Source of the DNA: Pseudovibrio denitrificans JCM 12308
GTDB taxonomy: Bacteria > Pseudomonadota > Alphaproteobacteria > Rhizobiales > Stappiaceae
NCBI RefSeq assembly: GCF_001310815.1
Contig: NZ_BAZK01000018.1
Location: 45,466-109,465 of the forward strand
DNA: 64,000 nucleotides
Direction of reading: 5' to 3'
In this document: piece after piece, positions 46,557 to 55,934 of the stretch
Numbering within the stretch: the first letter of the stretch is position 1
How the letters are laid out: every line of letters starts with the position of its first letter
Program-made: the position numbers and the translations under genes
Notes under the pieces: generated by a model
Seen by the model: the letters and a program-made list of their open reading frames with translations, nothing else
Told to the model about the DNA's origin: nothing
Database searches by the model: none

Positions 46557-47041
46557 TTATTGTCTCAGCTTGAAGGCTTCGGTGCTGAGGAAGCACTTGT
46601 CTGTTGGCTGATCTCCAGCGGCGATGATGTGGACCACTTCGTCATCAAAATCATCTTCCATTGTGAAGATCACACGTAGGAACCTTTCTGCTTCAACACA
46701 TCCGGCATTTTATCTGAGGTGAATGAGTAGGTCTCCGGGATGCCGAGAGGGGTGAGCCTGACTTCGGTGTCTTCCACCAGCGCAACCGCGCGGTTTTGTG
46801 TTGGGCTGATCTGGTACTCGACAAAGATTTCCTTGCCCATGCCCACTTCATACTTTTTCTCGCAGGCTTCTGTCACAGCCTGGTCGGATGAACCGTCTTC
46901 TTTTAAGCCGATGATGTAGTTGAGTGGGACGAGGACCTCACCGCTTACGTTTTTGGAAGGCGCTGCTTGGGTGGCGGACGCGAGGAGGAGGGCGGCAGAA
47001 AATGTGGTTATGGCACCAGGTCCGAAAAGTGTTTTTTTCAT
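46557..47041 (-). CDS. Small secreted protein of unknown function, paralogue A (frameshifted as read)
   Basis: Signal peptide (ATTFSAALLLASATQAA-like, start ATG 47041 with AGGACA upstream). Mature: GEVLVPLNYIIGLKEDG, EACEKKYEVG, IFVEYQI, RLTPLGIPETYSFTSDKMPDVLKQKGS. As read it stops at 46670. Adding one base near 46677-46680 continues as YVVIFTMEDDFDDEVVHIIAAGD with a second Cys, matching AVIFRI...VEIRF...YEC of paralogue B, and ending at 46557. The homology across the shift is the evidence for the repair. Confidence 0.65.
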
Positions 47042-47295
47042 TCTTATTGTCCTGCTCGGTGAGTGAGAGAGAGCGGTTGTGTTTATCTGTGCGGGCCAGA
47101 ACACGCTCTGGCTGTTGAAGCGCAGTCTGCGGCAACCTCAGGCACCACTCAATCCAATGCATTCAGTCTGGTTAAGAGAGGGCAACGGGTTCTTTCAAAA
47201 CTGTCCTTACAAATTAAGAGGATGATTACGCGAGAGTGATGGAACGAAGGAAGAACATACTTTCTTTTCCAAATGACTCGCGGCATAGTGTGCCC

Positions 47296-50139
47296 ATGAC
47301 TAAGCGCCCCACAAAAACTTCCAGTTCATCCTCACTCCCAGAAGCTGAAGGGTCTTCCTCCGGCTTTGGTGAGGCTCCGCAGCCAGCTCTTTCCGGCAGT
47401 CCGTTGTCCGGCTCTGTTTCTGACTGGGCTGATCAGCTTGCTGAAGAAGATCTTTCTGGTCTGAAGGCAAAGAAAGAAGCCGAGCAGCCAGCTGAAGAGA
47501 AGCCTGCGCCAAAGAAGAAAACGGCAGCTAAGAAACCTGCGGCTAAGAAATCGGCTGCGAAGGATAAGAAGGCTCCTGCGAAATCTGCGCGGGGTACGTC
47601 TATGGGGGCGACCAGTGATCCGCGTGAGCGGGCCAAGGGTGGTTTGAACCCGATTGCCGGTTTGGACATCTCGTTGGAAGACGCTGAGAAGCTGCTTGAT
47701 ACTCACGTCAAGGAGACAAAGAAAAAGCGGAAGAAGGCCAAGGAAGAGACGATTACCGGTGCGACTGCGACTGTTCAGGCGCTGGCACGGTTGATTGAGC
47801 AGGGACGTTCTGATGAAACGGGGGAAGATGCGTGGGTACCGCATCGACCAGAGCGTCCGCAGAAGTCTGAGGGCGGCGTTGCCTTTTCTCTGGAATCTGA
47901 GTTTGAGCCGAAAGGCGACCAGCCGAAAGCGATTGCGGATCTGAAAGCTGGTTTGGCGGATGGTGATAAAACACAGGTGCTGCTGGGTGTAACGGGGTCG
48001 GGTAAGACCTTCACCATGGCGCAGCTGATTTCGCAGACCCAGCGCCCGGCATTGATCCTTGCGCCGAACAAGACACTGGCCGCACAGCTTTATGGGGAGT
48101 TCAAAGCGTTCTTCCCGAACAATGCGGTTGAGTATTTCGTTTCCTACTACGACTACTATCAGCCGGAAGCCTATGTAGCTCGGACGGATACCTTCATCGA
48201 GAAGGAAAGCTCCATCAACGAACAGATTGACCGGATGCGCCACTCGGCGACCCGTGCCCTGTTGGAGCGTGATGATGTTATCATTGTGGCGTCGGTCTCC
48301 TGTATCTACGGTATTGGTTCGGTAGAGACCTATACGGCGATGACCTTCAAGCTGGAAGTTGGAGAGAAGATTGAGCAACGGCAGTTGCTCGCGGATCTGG
48401 TGGCCTTGCACTACAAGCGCAATGATGCGGCTTTCCAGCGTGGAACGTTCCGCGTACGGGGGGATACGATTGAAGTGTTCCCGGCGCACTATGAGGACCG
48501 GGCGTGGCGTATTTCCCTTTGGGGCGATGAGATTGAAAGCATCACCGAGTTTGATCCGCTGACGGGTAAGAAGTCCGGTGAGCTGCAGCTGGTGAAGATC
48601 TACGCGAACTCACACTATGTGACGCCGAAGCCGACGCTTAATCAGGCGATCAAGTCCATCAAGAAAGAGCTGAAACATCGTCTTGATGAGCTCAATGATC
48701 ATGGCCGTCTGCTGGAAGCGCAGCGGCTGGATCAGCGATGTACGTTTGATCTGGAGATGATGGAAGCGACGGGTGCCTGTGCGGGTATTGAGAATTACTC
48801 TCGCTATCTGACGGGCCGTGCGCCGGGTGAGCCGCCGCCAACACTGTTTGAATATCTGCCTGACAATGCGCTTGTGTTTATTGATGAAAGCCACGTGACC
48901 GTGCCGCAGATTGGCGCCATGTACCGGGGTGACTTTAGGCGTAAAGCAACGCTTGCGGAGTATGGGTTCCGTCTGCCGTCCTGCATGGACAACCGTCCGC
49001 TCCGGTTTGAAGAGTGGGACGCCATGCGTCCGCAGACGGTCGCAGTTTCCGCGACACCGGGCGGCTGGGAGATGGATGAGAGCGGAGGGGTGTTTGCTGA
49101 GCAGGTTATCCGCCCGACCGGCCTGACTGATCCTGATATCGAGATCCGGCCTGCCAAGACGCAGGTGGATGATCTGCTGGGTGAGGTGCGTGAGAAGGCG
49201 GCAAATGGCTTCCGTACGCTGGTGACCACGTTGACCAAGCGCATGGCGGAGGATCTGACCGAGTATCTTCACGAAAACGGTGTGCGTGTGCGTTATATGC
49301 ACTCGGATATTGATACGCTGGAACGTATTGAGATCATTCGTGATCTTCGTCTCGGTGCGTTTGATGTGCTGATCGGGATTAACCTGTTGCGTGAGGGCCT
49401 TGATATTCCGGAATGTGCTCTGGTGGCCATTCTGGATGCGGATAAGGAAGGCTTCCTGCGCTCTGAAACTTCGCTGGTGCAGACCATTGGTCGTGCGGCG
49501 CGTAACGTGGATGGTAAGGTTATTCTGTACGCAGACAACATGACAGGTTCTATGGAGCGGGCGATTGCGGAAACCAACCGTCGTCGTGCCAAGCAGGAAG
49601 CGTATAACGAAGAGCATGGCATCACGCCGGAGAGCGTGAAGCGCTCCATCGGCGATATTCTGGAAAGCGTTTACGAGCAGGATCACGTTTCGGTGGATGC
49701 TGGCTTTGCTGAGGAAGGGGCCACCATTGGTCACAACCTCAAGGCCCACATTGAAGACCTTGAGAAGCAGATGCGTGAAGCGGCGGCTGATCTTGAGTTT
49801 GAGACAGCAGCGCGGCTGCGTGATGAGGTCAAACGTCTGCAGGAGACTGAGCTTGCGGTGGCGGATGATCCGATGGCGCGGCAGTCTTCCGTAGAGCAGC
49901 AGACTGGCGGTTTTGGCGGTAAGAAGAAATATGGCGCTTCCGGCAACTTGCCCAAGGCAGAGGCGGAGAAAGCCGATGCTGGCAGCAAGGTGCACAAACC
50001 GCGGCTAGGTGAGATGGGACCGGGAACGGATCTGCCGACACCTGCTGGTGCCACGGGTGAGAGGAAGAAACGCCGGACAACATCAGGCCGCAGCTCTGGT
50101 GGACGTCCGGGTACGCGGACATTCAGGAAGAAGAACTAA
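47296..50139 (+). CDS. uvrB: Excinuclease ABC subunit B with long basic N- and C-terminal extensions
   Basis: About 947 residues against roughly 670 for E. coli UvrB. The helicase core starts near residue 195 after FSLESEFEPKGDQPKAI; Walker A GVTGSGKT, beta-hairpin YYDYYQPEAYV, DESHVT, and a C-terminal UVR motif (HIEDLEKQMREAAADLEFETAARLRDEVKRL). The N-terminal 190 residues include GFGEAPQPALSGSPLSGSVSDWADQL, known from rhizobial UvrB, and a histone-H1-like Lys/Ala/Pro tract. The C-terminus is Arg/Gly/Ser-rich. ATG 47296 matches relatives; GTG 47236 and ATG 47239 are alternatives. Confidence 0.95.
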   Translation: MTKRPTKTSSSSSLPEAEGSSSGFGEAPQPALSGSPLSGSVSDWADQLAEEDLSGLKAKKEAEQPAEEKPAPKKKTAAKKPAAKKSAAKDKKAPAKSARGTSMGATSDPRERAKGGLNPIAGLDISLEDAEKLLDTHVKETKKKRKKAKEETITGATATVQALARLIEQGRSDETGEDAWVPHRPERPQKSEGGVAFSLESEFEPKGDQPKAIADLKAGLADGDKTQVLLGVTGSGKTFTMAQLISQTQRPALILAPNKTLAAQLYGEFKAFFPNNAVEYFVSYYDYYQPEAYVARTDTFIEKESSINEQIDRMRHSATRALLERDDVIIVASVSCIYGIGSVETYTAMTFKLEVGEKIEQRQLLADLVALHYKRNDAAFQRGTFRVRGDTIEVFPAHYEDRAWRISLWGDEIESITEFDPLTGKKSGELQLVKIYANSHYVTPKPTLNQAIKSIKKELKHRLDELNDHGRLLEAQRLDQRCTFDLEMMEATGACAGIENYSRYLTGRAPGEPPPTLFEYLPDNALVFIDESHVTVPQIGAMYRGDFRRKATLAEYGFRLPSCMDNRPLRFEEWDAMRPQTVAVSATPGGWEMDESGGVFAEQVIRPTGLTDPDIEIRPAKTQVDDLLGEVREKAANGFRTLVTTLTKRMAEDLTEYLHENGVRVRYMHSDIDTLERIEIIRDLRLGAFDVLIGINLLREGLDIPECALVAILDADKEGFLRSETSLVQTIGRAARNVDGKVILYADNMTGSMERAIAETNRRRAKQEAYNEEHGITPESVKRSIGDILESVYEQDHVSVDAGFAEEGATIGHNLKAHIEDLEKQMREAAADLEFETAARLRDEVKRLQETELAVADDPMARQSSVEQQTGGFGGKKKYGASGNLPKAEAEKADAGSKVHKPRLGEMGPGTDLPTPAGATGERKKRRTTSGRSSGGRPGTRTFRKKN

Positions 50140-50303
50140 CCGAGTCCAACAGCTGTAGCTTGTTGCTTCGCGTCTCTTTCTACGGAGATGCGCAGCATTG
50201 ACAGGCGTCACTGTTTGCACCACATGTGAGGCAAATGTTCTGTTTGCATATCCGTTAGCGCCACCGGGCACTTTACGGCGATATCCTGAAACTGGTTAGG
50301 TCT

Positions 50304-50945
50304 ATGATTAAGCACATTGTCTGGGACTGGAACGGTACCCTGCTGGATGATTTTGAGATCACAGCACAATACGGCATCGATACTTTTGCAAAGGCTGGTT
50401 TGACCGGTGTAACGTTCGATGATGTGCGGCAGCATCATACGCGTCCTTTTGCCGATTATCTCAAGGCTGTGATGGGGCGCGATGCAACAGACGTTGAGCT
50501 CTCTGAATTTTATAGCGGGTTTGGTGCAGTCTATGAGCCGGTGATGTACGATTTGCCCCTGGCTCCTGACGCGTTGCACGCGCTTGAAGCTATCAGCGGC
50601 GCAGGCAAAAGCCAGTCCATTCTCTCCATGGCACCGCATGAGGAGCTGGTTTCTCTGGTTCGTCACAACGGCATCTACGAGCACTTCACCCGGGTTGATG
50701 GCGCACAGGATCTGAGCAAGCACTTCAAGATTGATGCCCTTCGCGCGCATATCGACAAGCTCGGCGTGGATCCTTCCAGCGTCTGTGTGATTGGCGACAG
50801 CATTGATGACTTTGACGCAGCAAAGGGCCTCGGCGCTTCTGCTGTTCTCGTCTCCACTGGCATGTACGCCCACAACCGCCTCATCGCCACCGGCGCCCCA
50901 GTGGCAACAAACCTGACAGGCGCTGTTGCCGAAGCGTTGAAGTAA
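50304..50945 (+). CDS. HAD-family hydrolase, phosphoglycolate phosphatase-like
   Basis: 213 residues. Motif I is WDWNGTLLDD, with Asn in the usual second Asp position, as in one branch of the family; motif II SILSMA, motif IV VIGDSIDDFDAAKGLGA. A helical cap domain follows motif I. Phosphatase of unknown substrate. Convergent with the S9 peptidase gene, with only five bases between stops. Confidence 0.85.
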   Translation: MIKHIVWDWNGTLLDDFEITAQYGIDTFAKAGLTGVTFDDVRQHHTRPFADYLKAVMGRDATDVELSEFYSGFGAVYEPVMYDLPLAPDALHALEAISGAGKSQSILSMAPHEELVSLVRHNGIYEHFTRVDGAQDLSKHFKIDALRAHIDKLGVDPSSVCVIGDSIDDFDAAKGLGASAVLVSTGMYAHNRLIATGAPVATNLTGAVAEALK

Positions 50946-50950
50946 AGGTT

Positions 50951-52867
50951 TCAGAGACCTTCGATCAACTCGCGGCCTGCCGGAAATTGAAGGGATGATC
51001 CTTCAAAATCAGTTCCGACAGGCTCGGCTTTCCCACCCAGATGCTGGGCGAGGAACTGCTCGACTATCGCATGATAGGCACGACGGTTGTGCATCTTCTG
51101 AATGCCGTGCCCTTCGTCCGGAAAAAGAGCGTACGTCACAGGGATATCCTGATCTTGCATCGCAGAAACGATTTGCTCTGACTCAGATGCCTTAACGCGA
51201 ACGTCTTGGCCGCCCTGTACGATGAGTAGTGGTTTCTCAATGTGACTGACGTGTGTCAGAGGAGAGCGCTCTTTCAGGAAGGCGCGACCTTCTTCAGTTG
51301 TGTAATCGCCAAGTCGGTTCTTGTAGACGGTCTTCCATGTTTTCCAGTAGTCGGGGATGGTGTTGAGGAAACTCATAAGATTGGATATGCCGACCAAATC
51401 AACGGCGCAGGCAAACTTTTTGGGTGTCTGAGTAAGACCGGTCAAAGCTGCAAAGCCACCATAGCTGCCGCCCATGATGCAGATGCGGTTTGGATCGGCG
51501 ATACCTTTCTCAATCGCCCAATCGACTGCATCCAGCAAATCGGTTTGCATTTTGCCGCCCCATTCCTTGGTGGAGGCGTTTACAAACGTCTTTCCAAATC
51601 CGGTAGATCCTCTGAAATTGACAGAGAGCACCGCATAGCCTCGATTTGCCAGCCACTGGTGGGTCGGGTCTAGTCTCCAAATGTCTCTCATGTACGGGCC
51701 ACCATGTACGAGCAGCACCATTGGGCAGGGTTTTTCTGCATTGACTGGTTGTGACAGATAACAGACTAGGTCCAAGTCATCTCTTGTCTTTATGACCACG
51801 GATGACATGTTTGCTAATGGTAAGTTGCTCAGCTTTGGCTGTGCCGAAAACAGAGGTATAGCCTCTCTGGTTGCTCTGTTGAAGTTGAAGTACTCAACTG
51901 GCTTATTGTCCTGCATATGAGCGAAAACGAGTTTCTGAGTGTCATTTGACATGCTGGTGATGTCGATATCGCCAGAAAACGTCTCCTCCAAATAAGAAAG
52001 AGTTTGTTCGAGGTCTGGATCTATAGGGAGCCAATCTGCACGGGCATAAGTAGCAGTAGCGGCAAGTGGGTAGTTTGTAAGGGGGTGGAGCAACAAGTTG
52101 CTGACATCTGCTTGCGGATGTTGTGCCAACAGAGTGGTGGTTCGTGTTTGCACATCTTCTGCCATAGCCACTGCTTTGTCTTGTCCGCGACTATCGATCC
52201 AGAACAAGGTTTGCCCGTCTTTGCTGAACTCAATCGGTCTGGTTGTCAGGCTGTCTTCGAAGGGGATGAGCGAATAGCGTTGCCATTCCTTGCCATCTGA
52301 TCGATGAAGGTATTCTATCTCACCTTTTTCCGTATAACGGCGGGCGAGGCGGACGTTAAAATCGCTGTCGGTGAAGAAGCCTGCAAACTGGTCATTCTTC
52401 TCAATAAGTTGACTGTTTCCGGTGGTGAGAGAGACTCTGTAGAGGTCGAAGCGTTTTGTTGTCCGTTGATTGTGAGCGATCAGGACTTCATCAGTGTGTT
52501 TGGTTGGTGGTTCTTGAAGAAATGCTTTGACGCCAGTTTCCGGGCTCAAGGCCACCGGATCTGTGCCATCAACTGGGACACTTAGAATATGGAAGTTTTC
52601 ATCTCCAACCTGATCTCGAGAAATCAGAATGCGGCTGCTGTCGGGTGACCAACGGAGTGTGAGACCGATATGGCGATCGCTAAAGGATGTGAGTGGTCTG
52701 GCTGACTTCGGATCTTCACTGCTCATAAGCCAAAGATTGAGAACGCCATTGATGGGTGCTTTAAAGGCGATCCACTGCCCACAAGGACTAATTCGGACTA
52801 AAAGTCGTTCGAAGGGATCGAAAAGTGTCCGGCGGGGTATGAGGCAAACTTCTTCCATCAGTTCCAT
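50951..52867 (-). CDS. S9 family prolyl oligopeptidase-like peptidase
   Basis: 638 residues: an N-terminal beta-propeller (repeats such as LTLRWSPDSSRILISRD) and a C-terminal alpha/beta hydrolase. Nucleophile Ser in CIMGGSYGGFAAL, Asp in VQGGQDVRVK, His in FPDEGHGIQK; the oxyanion region is VHGGPYMRD. No signal peptide, so cytoplasmic. Start ATG 52867 with AGAGGA. Cleaves short peptides in related proteins. Confidence 0.92.
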   Translation of the reverse strand: MELMEEVCLIPRRTLFDPFERLLVRISPCGQWIAFKAPINGVLNLWLMSSEDPKSARPLTSFSDRHIGLTLRWSPDSSRILISRDQVGDENFHILSVPVDGTDPVALSPETGVKAFLQEPPTKHTDEVLIAHNQRTTKRFDLYRVSLTTGNSQLIEKNDQFAGFFTDSDFNVRLARRYTEKGEIEYLHRSDGKEWQRYSLIPFEDSLTTRPIEFSKDGQTLFWIDSRGQDKAVAMAEDVQTRTTTLLAQHPQADVSNLLLHPLTNYPLAATATYARADWLPIDPDLEQTLSYLEETFSGDIDITSMSNDTQKLVFAHMQDNKPVEYFNFNRATREAIPLFSAQPKLSNLPLANMSSVVIKTRDDLDLVCYLSQPVNAEKPCPMVLLVHGGPYMRDIWRLDPTHQWLANRGYAVLSVNFRGSTGFGKTFVNASTKEWGGKMQTDLLDAVDWAIEKGIADPNRICIMGGSYGGFAALTGLTQTPKKFACAVDLVGISNLMSFLNTIPDYWKTWKTVYKNRLGDYTTEEGRAFLKERSPLTHVSHIEKPLLIVQGGQDVRVKASESEQIVSAMQDQDIPVTYALFPDEGHGIQKMHNRRAYHAIVEQFLAQHLGGKAEPVGTDFEGSSLQFPAGRELIEGL

Positions 52868-53157
52868 TGGACACAATCCTCTTTGAGATGTAGCGGTCTG
52901 CAGGCTCAGACAGATAGAAGAGCCCATATTATGGGAAGTTGGTGATCTTCTTGCTGCTTATCAATCTCTGTTTTTGTTGCTGAAAACCTACCAATTCCTG
53001 GTTGCTTAGATTCTTGAACAAGAGTTTGGTTATGATCGAGTATTCAGAGACAACTCAAACCGTGCATTTTGAGATTTAGCTGCGTTAGATCAATGCAGTC
53101 TACCCGTTAGGGACGCATTCTTGATAATAATTCCGAATTGCAGTTGGACGTGTCTCG

Positions 53158-53622
53158 ATGAAAAGAATTCTCTCAACCTTGGCCCTGAGTGTGTTGATGG
53201 CGGGTGGTGCGCTTGCTGAGGAGGGTAAGACGTATTCCGTTAATCAGGTGACTGATGCCAGTGCGAATACGCCTTCTCATATGTTCCGGTTTGAGCCGGA
53301 TCTGCTTGAAGTTCCGCTGGGCGCCACTGTTAAGTTTGATAATTTTGACGGCAACCACACTGTTATTTCGATCAAGAAGATGACACCGGAAGGTGGGCCG
53401 AAGTTCAAGTTCAGCAAGATGTCTCCTGACCGGAATGTGACCTTTGATACGCCGGGCATTTATGGCGTGACCTGCGGCATTCATGGTCGCTTTGGTATGG
53501 CGATGATTATCAAGGTGGGTGAAGACAATGCTGAGGATCTGAAGAGTGCACGCACTGTGGTGCCGGGTGGCCGCATGGGCACCAAGATCTCTCAGATACT
53601 GGATCGGCTGGAAGACAAGTAA
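53158..53622 (+). CDS. Pseudoazurin, type 1 copper protein
   Basis: 154 residues, signal peptide MKRILSTLALSVLMAGGALA. Copper ligands: His in DGNHTVIS, then Cys, His and Met in VTCGIHGRFGM with pseudoazurin spacing (C-x2-H-x4-M). A periplasmic electron carrier, often donating to nitrite or nitrous oxide reductase; neither gene is in this window, so the partner is open. The C-terminus (about 30 residues) is longer than usual. Own terminator. Confidence 0.9.
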   Translation: MKRILSTLALSVLMAGGALAEEGKTYSVNQVTDASANTPSHMFRFEPDLLEVPLGATVKFDNFDGNHTVISIKKMTPEGGPKFKFSKMSPDRNVTFDTPGIYGVTCGIHGRFGMAMIIKVGEDNAEDLKSARTVVPGGRMGTKISQILDRLEDK

Positions 53623-53635
53623 GTCCAGATATAAC

Positions 53636-53663
53636 AAAGGCAGCCGAAGGGCTGCCTTTTTTG
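53636..53663. terminator. Terminator of the pseudoazurin gene
   Basis: AAAGGCAGCC, GAA loop, GGGCTGCCTTTTTT; shared with the convergent DMT gene. Confidence 0.88.
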
Positions 53664-53681
53664 ATGGTGATGTCGGTTAGG

Positions 53682-54580
53682 CTATTCGGCCTGTGCCACA
53701 CTGCGCCTGGATTTGATGTAGTGCGGTCCGACTTCCACCAGCAGGATGCCGCTGAAGATCAGAGCGCAGCCGACCATGCCGATTGGGGCGATGCGTTCTC
53801 CCAGAATGACAGCAGCTGCCAGTGCTGCGAACAGAGCTTCTGATGAGAGCATGATTGCGGCGTCGGATGGGGTTGTCCATTGCTGGCCGAACGCCTGGAA
53901 TGTGAAGGCAACACCGCCTGACAAAGCGCCTGCGAAGAAGATCTCAAACCATGCGTTCTGCAATGACTGCAGGGAATAGCTCTCGAAGAAAAGAGAGAGG
54001 AACACGCAGATCACGCCGATAGATGCGAACTGGATGACGGCGATGGTGATCGGGCGGCCTGATGTGCTTGCGAGGCGTCCTACAAAGATCACCTGCAGTG
54101 CCCAGAAGACGGCGCAGACCAGCATGAGCAGGTCGCCGGCATTTAGAGCTGTCAGACCTCCGCCGAGCAGGTAGATGCCAAGCAACGTGAACAAGCTGGC
54201 AGGCCAGACGAGGAAGTGGGGACGTCCTTTAAAGAACAGTGTCACGAGGATCGGCGTCAGCACAACATAGATGGCTGTCAGAAATCCGGCGTTGGTGACG
54301 CTGGTGATGACGATGCCGTATTGTTGCAGAACCGTGCCCAGAGTGAAGGCAACACAAATCGTCAAAAGTGCCGGCATATGTGCTTGGTCAGCTTTTTAGT
54401 GTTGTGAATGCGGCGTTCTCGCAGAGCAAATGGCAGGATTACCAGAGTCGCGAGAAGAAAGCGCAGGCCAGTGAACTGCAATGGGCCAAGATTTTCCATT
54501 GCGGTTGACTGCGCGACAAAGGCCATGCCCCAGATGAGGCCGGCCATTAGAAGAAGAATGTTTGCAGATGCCCTAGTCAT
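53682..54580 (-). CDS. EamA/DMT superfamily transporter (frameshifted as read)
   Basis: Ten-helix drug/metabolite transporter. The first two helices (LLLMAGLIWGMAFVAQSTAM, LLATLVILPFAL) are in one frame and the remaining eight (from MPALLTICVAFTLGTVLQQYG) in another. The break is near 54383: one extra G restores KKLTKAHMPALLT. Repaired length about 299 residues, family-typical. Substrate unknown; often amino acids or metabolites. Confidence 0.87.
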
Positions 54581-54779
54581 GCCGCAGCTGTACTGCAAGC
54601 GAATAGGCGCCGCAAGCGGTCTGTCAACGCTTCCGTTGAAATTCTCTCAAGACGATTTTGAGCTTCTGATCACTGCCAGATACGTTGCGTTTGCTTACGC
54701 TCGTGCTGCGTGTGCTGGCAATTGTCTTTCAGGCACGGCTCTTTGTCATCCGGTTGAGATCAACCAAATGAAAGATACT

Positions 54780-54908
54780 TTAAAAGACGAAGAGGACCAT
54801 AAACATGATGCCGACAAAGGCGGCAATGATGGTGGCCGCTACAGGCCATGGTGACTGGGCATGGTCGACGTGTTCTTTACGATGGTAGTCAACTGGCGAG
54901 GTTCTCAT
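54780..54908 (-). CDS. Small single-pass membrane protein, 42 residues
   Basis: A short open frame with ATG at 54908 and GGGGGACACA upstream at ribosome-binding distance. The first 22 residues are hydrophilic with several His (YHRKEHVDH) and the rest is one hydrophobic helix (PVAATIIAAFVGIMFMVLFVF) reaching the C-terminus. Size and layout resemble small subunits or accessory peptides of respiratory oxidases, but I cannot assign it. Confidence 0.55.
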   Translation of the reverse strand: MRTSPVDYHRKEHVDHAQSPWPVAATIIAAFVGIMFMVLFVF

Positions 54909-55076
54909 TGTGTCCCCCTGCGGCCCGGGTCAGTTGTGTTCCTGAGTAGGGGCCGATAGACGCGGATAACATCGAATACAGAAAGTATATATTACTGGAA
55001 ATTGGTGTGTTCGAGATACCACAGGTTGAGCTTAAGCAGATCACTCAATTGCAAAACTGCTATGGCCCATATTTTC

Positions 55077-55487
55077 TCATAGATTTAGAGCTTCGAGACC
55101 AGCCTCAAGATAATCAGGCAAGAGTGGTAACCCGAGCAGGTAGGTTGAGACCGGAGAAGTAGATCGTTCACGTGCTTCGGCGAAGGCCAGATCGAGGTCT
55201 CCCTGATCATAATCTCCCCGTCCGATCCAGGCGATTGCAACCAGCTCAGTTGCTTCATCGACGTTCAGATCGTCGATGATTTCTCTCAGCTCAGACTCAG
55301 AAAAGTCATCGTGTTCTTCTTCTGCAAGCCCGTCATGGTGGTGAACGTTTTCCAGTTTTTCCGTGTCGAAGGACAGATCGCCTTCGTGCCCGTCTTCGTA
55401 AGTGTCTGGCAGGCTTTCGGAAACAGCGCGCGCTTTTTGTACGATCATGCGAACAGTATCTGCAGATAGTGCTAGTTCTACGGCCAT
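55077..55487 (-). CDS. DUF3775 domain-containing protein
   Basis: 136 residues, acidic. LREIIDDLNVDEATELVAIAWIGRGDYD and YLLGLPLLPDYLEAGLEAL are the DUF3775 signatures. Cytoplasmic; function unknown. The 48-residue middle section is very rich in Asp/Glu/His. Confidence 0.85.
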   Translation of the reverse strand: MAVELALSADTVRMIVQKARAVSESLPDTYEDGHEGDLSFDTEKLENVHHHDGLAEEEHDDFSESELREIIDDLNVDEATELVAIAWIGRGDYDQGDLDLAFAEARERSTSPVSTYLLGLPLLPDYLEAGLEALNL

Positions 55488-55930
55488 CTTGCGTCCCCGC
55501 TTATTGCTGTAGGAGAACGTTACTCCTGTTCGGAATTATTCTGCAAGTGGAACTTATGGAACACCTGCCTGCATTCCAATCGGGCTCACGGGCAGTATGG
55601 CGCTGCCAGCTGTAATAGGCGATTTAAGCGGCGGAAAAGAAAAGGGATTTGGTTAAATGGCCGTTAGTGAACTGCTCAAACTTTTCGTATGTAGTTCTAC
55701 TGAGCGGAATACTGGATATCGTTATGGTTAAAAAAAACAGTATATACCGCTACGGCAGGACTTGTTTGTGCGCTGCACCTACGAGTAGCATTTGATTCAA
55801 GGGCGAAATTACAATCAAATCTCCCAGAAATTATAGGTGCTGGCGGACCTGAGTGCATGGTGCTGGCAGGGTTGTTTATTGCCCTGTCGGCACATCCTAA
55901 ACCCGTCATTTTCATACAGTTTAGCCAGAC
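55488..55930. other. Intergenic region DUF3775 / gtrA
   Basis: 443 bases. Nothing certain. A possible short plus-strand frame from 55724 is listed separately; an opposing 72-residue frame (55697-55915) covers the same DNA and has no ribosome binding site. Confidence 0.4.
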
Positions 55931-55934
55931 TTAG
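55724..55934 (+). CDS. Doubtful short gene, 69 residues if one A is removed
   Basis: ATG 55724 followed by a run of eight A. With seven, the frame stays open for 69 codons (MVKKTVYTATAGLVCALHL to VIFIQFSQT) and stops on top of the gtrA stop. The product has a hydrophobic N-terminus and a second hydrophobic patch. Codon use includes several rare codons and the reading depends on a repair, so I give it little weight. Confidence 0.18.

Noticed and set aside
48610..49995. 461-codon open frame opposite uvrB
   Set aside because: It lies inside a well-supported gene, has no domain or ribosome binding site, and is a codon-bias shadow.
50304..50945. HAD protein read as inactive because motif I is DWNGT
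   Set aside because: The nucleophile Asp is intact and Asn at the second position occurs in a known branch, so inactivation is not supported.
53080..53100. Possible FNR/NnrR site upstream of pseudoazurin (CTGCGTTAGATCAATGCAG)
   Set aside because: It is a partial palindrome but lacks the TTGAT-N4-ATCAA spacing.
55697..55915. 72-codon minus-strand frame between DUF3775 and gtrA
   Set aside because: No ribosome binding site and no family; overlaps another equally weak frame.
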